This document shows, piece by piece, positions 1-6,852 of a stretch of DNA of 15,666 bases. The DNA is taken from contig CAKZPJ010000273.1 in the NCBI GenBank assembly GCA_937138955.1, positions 1-15,666 of the forward strand, given 5' to 3'. This stretch comes from an uncultured Flammeovirgaceae bacterium (GTDB lineage Bacteria; Bacteroidota; Bacteroidia; Cytophagales; Cyclobacteriaceae). A program made the translations under genes and the position numbers. The number at the start of each line of letters is the position of its first letter. The stretch's first letter is position 1. Under the pieces are notes generated by a model that did not search any database, had not been told where the DNA came from, and was given only the letters and a program-made list of their open reading frames with translations.

Positions 1-941
1 TCACCCGTCATAGGATGGTTACGGTGAAAAGCAGTAGCCAGCTTTTGCTCTTGATTAGCATCCGGCAACAAGTCACCGGCTAATTGCCAAGTAGCAAACT
101 GATCGTAGGGAAGATTCTTGTTAAACGCATTAATTACCCAATCGCGCCAGGGCCACATCGTTCGGGCTCCGTCGGCGTGCATCCCGTGGGAATCAGCGTA
201 GCGGGCTACGTCCATCCACTCCATCGCCATTCGCTCACCGTAAGCAGTTGAGGCTAGCAAGCGATCTACTACTTTTTCGTAAGCACCTTCTGAATCATCG
301 GCTAGAAAAGCGTCCATTTCCTCAATGGTGGGAGGTAGGCCAGTAAGATCTAGCGTTACCCGGCGGTGCAACCGTTGTTTATTAGCTGGGCTGGAAGGAA
401 CAAGTTGACGACCTTCTAACGTAGCGGCTACAAAATTATCAATGGGATTTTTTACAAAATCAGCAAATTGGGTGGCTTCCGGTACTTCTGTCTTTTCTGG
501 GGTAATAAACGCCCAATGCGGTTTATACTCCGCTCCTTGCTCAATCCACTTTACTAACGTAGCTTTTTCTTGGGCAGTCAATGTTAAATTAGATTCCGGC
601 GGGGGCATTTGAATCTCTGGATCATCAGCGAGAACACGGTGGACTAATTCGCTGCGCTGCGTTTTACCCGGCACGATAGCCCGTTTGCCACTTTCCAGTA
701 CCGCCGTGGCCAATTCTTCTTCACTCAAACTAAGCCCCGCTTCTATCGCCGCCTCGTCCGGGCCGTGACAGGCGTAGCATCGGTCGGAGAGAATAGGCTT
801 TACGTGATAGTTAAAATCGACCTCCTCGGGTAGGTTTTGGTAAGCCTGGGCTACCTCTTCGGGAAGCTCTTGCTGACAGCACCACAGACTACCAATGATA
901 CTGAAGTAAATGAAAGTGCGGATATATTTGGGGTAAACCAT
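1..941 (-). CDS. Planctomycete-type cytochrome c / DUF1549 protein (partial, 3' end outside window)
   Basis: This reading frame is open from the ATG at 941 leftward off the window edge, so about 313 N-terminal residues are visible. Residues 1-26 look like a signal or lipoprotein leader, with a hydrophobic stretch ending in two cysteines. A single haem c motif, CYACH, lies at residues 55-59 (bases 765-779), and the likely axial methionine is in an MPPP stretch at about residue 112. Together these match the planctomycete cytochrome C domain. From about residue 150 the sequence matches DUF1549, including an RRVTLDLTGLPPT motif and an ERMAMEWMDVARYADSHG segment. Family members usually continue into DUF1553, which would lie outside the window. 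They are exported haem proteins common in Planctomycetes and Bacteroidetes, with no firmly assigned reaction. The gene is divergent from the cupredoxin operon, which fits a shared redox role. Domain assignment is firm; function is inferred. Confidence 0.93.
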   Translation of the reverse strand, partial: MVYPKYIRTFIYFSIIGSLWCCQQELPEEVAQAYQNLPEEVDFNYHVKPILSDRCYACHGPDEAAIEAGLSLSEEELATAVLESGKRAIVPGKTQRSELVHRVLADDPEIQMPPPESNLTLTAQEKATLVKWIEQGAEYKPHWAFITPEKTEVPEATQFADFVKNPIDNFVAATLEGRQLVPSSPANKQRLHRRVTLDLTGLPPTIEEMDAFLADDSEGAYEKVVDRLLASTAYGERMAMEWMDVARYADSHGMHADGARTMWPWRDWVINAFNKNLPYDQFATWQLAGDLLPDANQEQKLATAFHRNHPMTG

Positions 942-980
942 AGTAAGTGTAAATCGCTATGGGGAAAGATATTAAAATTA

Positions 981-1043
981 CCGGAAAATAGAAACCGGAA
1001 ACGGGAGTCCGAAGTCCGAAGTCCGGTCTCCCGTTTCCGGCCT
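981..1043. repeat. Hairpin with 7-base periodicity between divergent genes
   Basis: A perfect 13-base inverted repeat pairs 995-1007 with 1028-1040 (arm CCGGAAACGGGAG). Inside it lie three tandem 7-base units beginning GTCCG at 1007, 1014 and 1021. Read in steps of 7 from 995, every unit to 1037 begins CCG, CGG or CCC, and a further CCGGAAA lies at 981. It sits in the 165-base gap between the divergent cytochrome and cupredoxin starts, about 65 bases upstream of the latter. It could be a regulatory hairpin, a bidirectional structural element or an interspersed repeat. The structure is certain; the role is unknown. Confidence 0.8.
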
Positions 1044-1106
1044 CTGTTGTCCAGTCTTCTTTTCTCGTGAAACTTACTATATTGAGCAGTATAAAATCTA
1101 CACACT

Positions 1107-2192
1107 ATGCGGTCACCGACTGTTCTAATCTTTCTGCTAATTTTTCCCAGCACTTTTCTAGCGACTTTTGCCCAAACAGACACCGTTCGGATCACATTGA
1201 AAGCGATATCGGGCTTACAATACGATCAGGTGCGGCTTAAAGTGCCACCTGCCGCTTGGGTAGAACTCACATTGACAAATACCGATGAGATGCCTCATAA
1301 TTGGATTATGACTCAGCCCGGGGCGCGGGAAGATGTGGTGGACAAGTCATTGGAATTGGCTAAACAAGGTAGTACTGATTACGTTCCAGAATCTGATAAG
1401 GTACTGCAAGCGATTCCTTTGATACTACCGGATCAAACATACACTATTTCATTTCAAGCCCCATCGCAGGAAGGAGCTTACCCCTACGTATGCACCTATC
1501 CCGGCCATGGGGCGGTGATGTACGGAGCGATATACGTAACGAACAATCAGCTTCCTCCACTGGCTACCGATGAAAACGTACCGACCAGCCGCCGAGATGA
1601 TGAAAGTGTAGCCGAAGAAAAAGCACCTAAGCATCCTTACCCTGATATTCTCCCGGTTATGTACCGAACTTTTATGCCCAACTGCGGTCCGGCGGGCATT
1701 GCTGTCGGACTGCTAGGTGACATCAGCTACTGTTGGGATGCCGGGCAGTGCCGTCTGCGCTACGCTTGGAAAGGAGGCTTTATCGATTTGGAGGAACATT
1801 GGTCAGGTAAGGGAAAGGAGTTAGCCGAAATAGTAGGCATGGTCTTCTACCGAGATAGTACCGAATTTCCGTTTCGAATAGGTGAAAGCCAGGAGATTCC
1901 TGATGTAAAATTTCTGGGTTATGAGATGAAGAACCGCTATCCTACATTTAAATATCGTCTGAATGATGTTGAAGTTACCGAGCGCATCATTCCGGTTTTT
2001 GAAAATCCTGGAATTAAGCGGGTGCTTACTTTCGCTGGTTTAGACGAGCCACTTTGGTTTATAAAAGGCCAGGACAATGTATTGTACTACAGTAACCAAG
2101 GTGAGTGGGAAAGCGAAAAAATACTACGCCTTAGCCCAGAAGAAGCTCAGGAATTTACGATCACTATTACTGAAAATATGAGCGAGATATGA
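1107..2192 (+). CDS. Exported cupredoxin (plastocyanin/azurin-like) fused to a C-terminal domain of unknown function
   Basis: This 361-residue protein has a signal peptide (hydrophobic residues 6-21, likely cleavage near FAQ, residues 21-23). Residues 24-146 form a cupredoxin domain with all four type 1 copper ligands visible: His64 in MPHNW, then Cys129, His134 and Met138 in CTYPGHGAVM. It should be a periplasmic one-electron carrier of the auracyanin/azurin kind. After a charged linker (about 150-175), residues 176-355 form a second domain with conserved-looking Cys193, Cys209 and Cys215 and the segment GDISYCWDAGQCRLRYAW. I recognise that segment from proteins accompanying propeller-type dehydrogenases but cannot name its function. 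The stop codon overlaps the next gene's start (ATGA), so the two are probably translated together. The ATG at 1107 directly precedes the signal peptide. Confidence 0.92.
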   Translation: MRSPTVLIFLLIFPSTFLATFAQTDTVRITLKAISGLQYDQVRLKVPPAAWVELTLTNTDEMPHNWIMTQPGAREDVVDKSLELAKQGSTDYVPESDKVLQAIPLILPDQTYTISFQAPSQEGAYPYVCTYPGHGAVMYGAIYVTNNQLPPLATDENVPTSRRDDESVAEEKAPKHPYPDILPVMYRTFMPNCGPAGIAVGLLGDISYCWDAGQCRLRYAWKGGFIDLEEHWSGKGKELAEIVGMVFYRDSTEFPFRIGESQEIPDVKFLGYEMKNRYPTFKYRLNDVEVTERIIPVFENPGIKRVLTFAGLDEPLWFIKGQDNVLYYSNQGEWESEKILRLSPEEAQEFTITITENMSEI

Positions 2193-3709
2193 GAAGGTAT
2201 AGTTTGATAATTATTATGCTAGGCTTAACGGTAGCCGGATGCACTATTCAACCTACCGAGCAGGAATCAGGTATTATTAACGATCAGCGCGTTGATGACT
2301 TCTATTCCGTCGAAAATGTTCCATTGCCAGAGGGGTTGACTGCCGAAATAGGCGGTATGGACTTTATGCCCGATGGGCGGATGATCGTTGGTTTTCATCG
2401 GGGTGAGGTGATGACCTATGATCCTAAAGAAAAAACTTGGGAATTATTTGCCGAAGGGCTACACGATCCGTTAGGGTTGTTAGCGCTAAATAACTGGGAA
2501 GTGCTGGTCATGCAACGCCCTGAACTCACTCGCTTAATTGATAATGATAACGATGGCGAAGCCGAAGAGTACCTTACCGCAACCGATGATTTCGGCTTAT
2601 CTGGCAACTACCATGAGTTCGCCTACGGTCCGGCCTACAATGGTAAAGACCTCTATATTGCTCTAAACTGTGCTTCTAAAAACGCAGGAATCTGGGATGA
2701 AGTGCGGGGAGAAGTGAATATGCTGGGGGAAATAGCTGGCATGTATTCAGCGGTACCCTACCGAGGCTGGGTATTGAAATTACGGGAAGACGGAGTACTG
2801 GAGCCGGTCGCTAGTGGCTTCCGCTCGCCCGACGGTATTGGCTTTGACTTAGAAGGTAATTTATTCGTTACTGATAATCAAGGAGATTGGTTAGGAACGA
2901 GTAAGCTGTACCATATTGAGGATAGAAAATTTTACGGTCAAATTTCAAGCTTAGTCTGGCGCGAAGGCTGGAAAGGTGATCCTGAAAAAATGCCGGTGTC
3001 TACTCTAGATAGTATGCGAACCAGGGCGGCTGTGCTATTTCCTCACAATATTATGTCCAATTCGCCTACTCAGCCATTAGTTATCCCGGAGAATAGTGAC
3101 TTCGGCCCGTTCGCTGGGCAGTTTTTGGTAGGGGAGATGGATTTCCCTCGGATTATGCGGGTGATGCTAGAAAAGGTAAATGGAAAGTTTCAGGGAGCTT
3201 GCACATCTTTTTTAGATTCTGCTGGACTTTCTATCGGCAATCACCGAATGGTGTTCGGCCCTGATGGTAGTCTGTGGGTGGGAAAATCGGCTTACGTGTG
3301 GGTGGGTGATCGAGGTATTCAGCGCATTCGCTACAACGGAGGAATGCCAATGGATGTGCTTCAGATGAACGTAACTCCGCAGGGCTTTAAGCTGACATTT
3401 ACCCGCCCGGTAGACCGCAAAATGGCTGAAAATCCCAACAGTTATCAATTCGACCGTTACTACTACGCCTATCATCAAAAATATGGTTCACCCCGGATGG
3501 ATGAGCAGCCGGTAGCCGTAAAGCAGGTACAGGTTTCCGAAGATGGGAAAGAGGTTACGTTAGCACTAGCCGAGATGATTCCAGGCTACGTGTACGATCT
3601 GCAAATAGACCAATTAACTAGTATGAAAGGTGTTGAACTAGAAAACAGTCGCTTATTCTATACCCTAAATGAGTTGCCCAATGACCAAACTGCGCTTAGT
3701 GTCCGCTAA
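2189..3709 (+). CDS. Lipoprotein beta-propeller, sugar/sorbosone dehydrogenase-like
   Basis: This 506-residue protein begins with a lipoprotein signal whose lipobox LTVAGC places the acylated cysteine at residue 18. The body reads as a six-bladed propeller of the soluble glucose/sorbosone (PQQ-type) dehydrogenase and NHL-like class, about residues 45-385. Repeated blade motifs are visible: MDFMPDGRMIVGF (57-69), FRSPDGIGFDLEGNLFVTDN (211-230) and HRMVFGPDGSLWVGK (352-366). A DNDNDGEAE segment at 119-127 resembles a calcium-binding loop. Residues 388-500 resemble a fibronectin-like or adhesin-type beta domain. The gene overlaps the upstream cupredoxin gene by 4 bases, so the copper protein is a plausible electron acceptor for an oxidation carried out by this propeller. 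Substrate and cofactor cannot be read from the sequence, and a non-enzymatic binding role remains possible. Confidence 0.87.
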   Translation: MRRYSLIIIMLGLTVAGCTIQPTEQESGIINDQRVDDFYSVENVPLPEGLTAEIGGMDFMPDGRMIVGFHRGEVMTYDPKEKTWELFAEGLHDPLGLLALNNWEVLVMQRPELTRLIDNDNDGEAEEYLTATDDFGLSGNYHEFAYGPAYNGKDLYIALNCASKNAGIWDEVRGEVNMLGEIAGMYSAVPYRGWVLKLREDGVLEPVASGFRSPDGIGFDLEGNLFVTDNQGDWLGTSKLYHIEDRKFYGQISSLVWREGWKGDPEKMPVSTLDSMRTRAAVLFPHNIMSNSPTQPLVIPENSDFGPFAGQFLVGEMDFPRIMRVMLEKVNGKFQGACTSFLDSAGLSIGNHRMVFGPDGSLWVGKSAYVWVGDRGIQRIRYNGGMPMDVLQMNVTPQGFKLTFTRPVDRKMAENPNSYQFDRYYYAYHQKYGSPRMDEQPVAVKQVQVSEDGKEVTLALAEMIPGYVYDLQIDQLTSMKGVELENSRLFYTLNELPNDQTALSVR

Positions 3710-3751
3710 ACGAATGCTCTTAATTTCGTATACTTAAGAAAGATTTGTCTT

Positions 3752-4345
3752 ATGGAAATGGAACATTATCTCGTACTGCGAGGTCGACAGATGCACCAGA
3801 TGACTGACGAAGAGTTTTATCGCTTTTGCCAGGATAATCGTGACTTACGCATTGAACGTAACGAATATCAAGAAATTATCATTATGTCTCCTACTGGCTC
3901 ACTATCAGGTTATTTAAATAATATTATATCTAGTCAACTTTATCTTTGGAACCAAACCGCAAAGCTCGGTAAAACATTTGATTCATCTACCGGATTTCGT
4001 CTGCCCGATGGCTCTAACCGCTCGCCGGACGCTGCTTGGGTGTCTAACGAAGCCTGGAATCAGCTAAGCGAGGCTGAAAAGCGCAAATTTGCCCCGCTGT
4101 GCCCTGAGTTTGTTATTGAACTCAAATCGGATACGGATGATATAGCTGATCTGAAGAAGAAAATGCAAATGTGGCTTCGTAACGGCTGCCAATTAGCTTG
4201 GCTGATTGACCCCGAAAAGCAACAGTCCTACATCTACCGTCCTGATCAGGAGCCTGAAACAGTACACGGGTTTGACCAATCTCTATCCGGTGAAGGCATT
4301 TTACCTGACTTTTCCCTCGACCTATCATTACTAAGTGATAATTGA
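3752..4345 (+). CDS. Uma2-family (DUF820) PD-(D/E)xK nuclease-like protein
   Basis: This 197-residue protein is of normal family length. The DUF820/Uma2 core is visible: an N-terminal helix region with MTDEEFYRFC (17-26), IIIMSPTGSLSGYLNNIISS (42-61), a candidate catalytic Asp93 in SPDAAWVS, and the ExK motif Glu123-Leu-Lys125 in PEFVIELKS. The following lysine-rich helix (134-143) and the LAWLIDPEKQQSYIYRP strand region are also typical. The family has a restriction-endonuclease fold, but its biological job is mostly unknown; such genes are often multicopy and associated with mobile DNA. The TTTG at 3744-3747 lies four bases before the ATG, which supports this start if the leader is very short. 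The gene is probably monocistronic or weakly linked to the next one, 66 bases downstream. Confidence 0.92.
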   Translation: MEMEHYLVLRGRQMHQMTDEEFYRFCQDNRDLRIERNEYQEIIIMSPTGSLSGYLNNIISSQLYLWNQTAKLGKTFDSSTGFRLPDGSNRSPDAAWVSNEAWNQLSEAEKRKFAPLCPEFVIELKSDTDDIADLKKKMQMWLRNGCQLAWLIDPEKQQSYIYRPDQEPETVHGFDQSLSGEGILPDFSLDLSLLSDN

Positions 4346-4411
4346 GTAATGATTACTGTATTATTCACTACACACTGTTCATTGTGGGGCAACCCTTGCT
4401 AATTATCTTTT

Positions 4412-4888
4412 ATGCCCCTAATCACCCTCAAAACAAAAATAGTTGCACCGGTGGATCGCTGCTTTGATTTATCTACCAGCATTGACCTGCATAAACAATC
4501 AGTAGAGCATACACGGGAGGAAGCCACTGGTGGGCGAACGGAGGGGCTGATGCAACTTAATGAAGAAGTAATCTGGCGAGCAAAGCACTTGGGACAATGG
4601 TTTACCATGACCGTTCGGATGGTTGATTACGAGCGACCGCGCTACTTTTGCGATAAAATGATTCGCGGCCCCTTTCAGTCAATGGAGCACCAGCACTACT
4701 TTGAAGAACTAGATGGAGGTACACTGATGACTGATAAATTTCGCTTTGTTTCTCCCTGGGGAATACTCGGCCGATGGGCGAATGCCGCCGTACTGAAAAA
4801 CCACTTCACCGAACTGCTGCTTACCCGCAACGAAGCAATTAAAACCTTTGCCGAAACTAATCGCTGGAAAGAAGTGCTCTCTAGCTAA
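4412..4888 (+). CDS. SRPBCC (START/Bet v 1-like) superfamily protein
   Basis: This 158-residue cytoplasmic protein has no signal peptide. It matches the SRPBCC ligand-binding fold of the kind annotated as polyketide cyclase/dehydrase-like or COG4276. It opens with the strand LITLKTKIVAPVDRCFDLSTSIDLH (residues 3-27) and contains the paired GQWFTMTVRMVDYERPRYFCDKMIRGPF region (61-88). It closes with a long amphipathic helix, AVLKNHFTELLLTRNEAIKTFAET, near 126-149, that would cap the cavity. No catalytic residues or ligand can be inferred. Its length is normal and the ATG at 4412 immediately precedes the first strand. It lies between the Uma2-like gene and the esterase, and neither neighbour suggests a specific role. 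Confidence 0.9.
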   Translation: MPLITLKTKIVAPVDRCFDLSTSIDLHKQSVEHTREEATGGRTEGLMQLNEEVIWRAKHLGQWFTMTVRMVDYERPRYFCDKMIRGPFQSMEHQHYFEELDGGTLMTDKFRFVSPWGILGRWANAAVLKNHFTELLLTRNEAIKTFAETNRWKEVLSS

Positions 4889-5019
4889 TCTACCATTGAT
4901 TAAAAAGATAGTTTTTACTTGCTAAACTCTCGAGTTTGTAAGAAAAATAACGTAACATAGCTGATTAATTCTAGCGTACCTTAGCACGCAATGTCGCACT
5001 ACTATCACTACCTTATCTT

Positions 5020-6744
5020 ATGAAGTATTCTTTAGCCCATCTCAGTTTATGCATGGTCTTGCTTTTCTTGCTATCTTCCTGTGGCGATGAAGGGCGATTT
5101 GCCGTCTCCTTTCCCGAATCCCTCAGTGAAGAACCATTAGACGGGCGTCTACTACTTTTAATATCAGATAATACCGAAGACGAGCCTCGTTTTCAGGTGA
5201 ACGATGGACCAAATACCCAACTGGTTTATGGTATTGATGTGAACGGACTAAAGCCGGAAAAAGAAGCTTTCTTTAGTGATACAGTATTTGGCTATCCAAT
5301 GGAAAGTATGGCTAACATTCCGGCGGGTGAGTACTACGTGCAGGCACTGCTTCATAAATACGAAACATTCAATTTGTCTAATGGCCATACGGTGAAGCTA
5401 CCGATGGATCAGGGCGAAGGACAAGTGTGGAACCGCTCACCGGGTAACCTGTACAGCATTCCTCAGAAAATCAGCTTTGACCCTGAAGATGACGAAACCT
5501 TCTATATTACACTAGACCAGGAAATATCTCCGATTGAAAAACCGGAAGACACCAAATACATCAAGCACGTTACCATGCAGAGCGATAAGCTCACTGAGTT
5601 TTGGGGACGACCAATGTACTTAGGAGCCAATGTGCTGCTGCCCGAAGGCTTTGATGAAAACCCCGATGCTCGTTACCCGATCTGTATTTTCCACGGGCAT
5701 TTTCCCTATACTTTTCGGGGCTTTCGGGAAGACCCACCTGACCCGGATTTAGTGCCGGATTACAGCGAGCGTTTTCAGATGGAAGGCTACAATCGCGTTC
5801 AGCAGCAAGAGGCTCATGATTTTTATCAGACCTGGACGGGGCCAGATTTCCCCCGCATGATTATTATTGAGATTCAGCATCAGAACCCGTACTACGATGA
5901 TTCTTACGCGGTAAACTCCGCTAATCTGGGTCCCTACGGCGACGCCATTACGCACGAACTTATTCCTCACATTGAAGAGCAATTTCGCGGGATTGGAGAA
6001 GGGTGGGCTCGCTTTTTATACGGCGGTTCTACGGGTGGTTGGGAAGCACTAGCCGCTCAGGTAATGTACCCCGATGAATACAACGGTTGCTTTGCGGCTT
6101 GTCCCGATCCTATTGACTTTCGAGCCTACACCGTAGTAGATATTTATCAGGATTCTAATGCTTACTATTTACCCAGTAAGTATAAAAAGACCCTTCGCCC
6201 CGGTAAGAGAGACTATTTAGGGCACGTAAGCTCTATGCTGAAGGATATGAACTACCGCGAACTAGCGTTGGGTACGAATAGCCGCTCGGGGCAGCAGTGG
6301 GATATTTGGCAGGCGGTGTACTCCCCAGCTGGTCCGAATGGCTACCCTCAACCCATTTGGGATAAAAAAACGGGAACCATTGATCCTACGGTAGCTGCCT
6401 ACTGGCGCGAGAATTACGATCTACGTCATATTCTTGAGCGCGACTGGGATAAACTCGGCCCGGAGTTACAAGGAAAAATTCACATTTACTGCGGCGACAT
6501 GGACAATTATTACCTCAACAATGCGGTGATGTTGATGGAAGAGTTTCTGGTAAACACCGAAAACCCGCACTACGATGGCGAAGTTGCCTACGGCGACGGT
6601 GCCGAACACTGCTGGAACGGCGACCCCGAGCAACCCAACGCCATCTCCCGTTTGCGCTACAACACCATGTACGTCCCCAAAATCCTCGAGCGCATCAAAG
6701 ACAATGCTCCCTCTGGTGCTGACTTAACCAGCTGGCGCTACTAG
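5020..6744 (+). CDS. Lipoprotein alpha/beta-hydrolase, esterase D/enterochelin esterase-like
   Basis: This 574-residue protein has a lipoprotein signal (LLSSC, acylated Cys21). Residues about 28-170 form an extra N-terminal beta-rich region that is probably carbohydrate- or substrate-binding-like. Residues about 190-560 form the PF00756-type esterase domain. The nucleophile elbow GGSTG puts Ser337 at the centre. The acid is probably Asp493 or Asp495 in CGDMDNYYLNN, and His530 in GDGAEHCWNGD completes the triad. An oxyanion or cap segment, FHGHFPYTFRGF, lies at 224-235. It should hydrolyse an ester substrate at the cell surface or in the periplasm; the substrate is unknown. It has its own 131-base upstream gap and is convergent with the TPR gene to its right. 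The start is fixed by the lipoprotein signal directly after the ATG at 5020. Confidence 0.9.
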   Translation: MKYSLAHLSLCMVLLFLLSSCGDEGRFAVSFPESLSEEPLDGRLLLLISDNTEDEPRFQVNDGPNTQLVYGIDVNGLKPEKEAFFSDTVFGYPMESMANIPAGEYYVQALLHKYETFNLSNGHTVKLPMDQGEGQVWNRSPGNLYSIPQKISFDPEDDETFYITLDQEISPIEKPEDTKYIKHVTMQSDKLTEFWGRPMYLGANVLLPEGFDENPDARYPICIFHGHFPYTFRGFREDPPDPDLVPDYSERFQMEGYNRVQQQEAHDFYQTWTGPDFPRMIIIEIQHQNPYYDDSYAVNSANLGPYGDAITHELIPHIEEQFRGIGEGWARFLYGGSTGGWEALAAQVMYPDEYNGCFAACPDPIDFRAYTVVDIYQDSNAYYLPSKYKKTLRPGKRDYLGHVSSMLKDMNYRELALGTNSRSGQQWDIWQAVYSPAGPNGYPQPIWDKKTGTIDPTVAAYWRENYDLRHILERDWDKLGPELQGKIHIYCGDMDNYYLNNAVMLMEEFLVNTENPHYDGEVAYGDGAEHCWNGDPEQPNAISRLRYNTMYVPKILERIKDNAPSGADLTSWRY

Positions 6745-6757
6745 GTGATACGTAATC

Positions 6758-6826
6758 TCCGGATGAGCGGCAGCGAATTCCGGGGTCTCCCACATACTAA
6801 GAAGGAGTTACCAGAATTCATCAAAG
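6758..6826 (+). repeat. Dispersed repeat, copy 1 (direct orientation)
   Basis: The block has CCGGATGAG (6759-6767), then GCAGCGAATTCCGG (6770-6783), then GTCTCC and a CATA...TAA...GGAG tail. It matches copy 3 at 10944-11036: 20 of 21 bases agree over 6770-6790 versus 10970-10990, and weaker similarity continues after GGAG. Copy 2 is inverted at 10561-10597. CCGGA and TCCGG (6779-6783) are complementary, so the left half can fold. It fills most of the 108-base gap between the convergent esterase and TPR genes. Confidence 0.75.
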
Positions 6827-6852
6827 TTCCTTCAACGAGAGTCCATCAAGCA

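Noticed and set aside
851..1195. Minus-strand open frame spanning the divergent promoter region
   Set aside because: It runs through the heptad hairpin, overlaps both well-supported divergent genes in other frames and has no recognisable domain.
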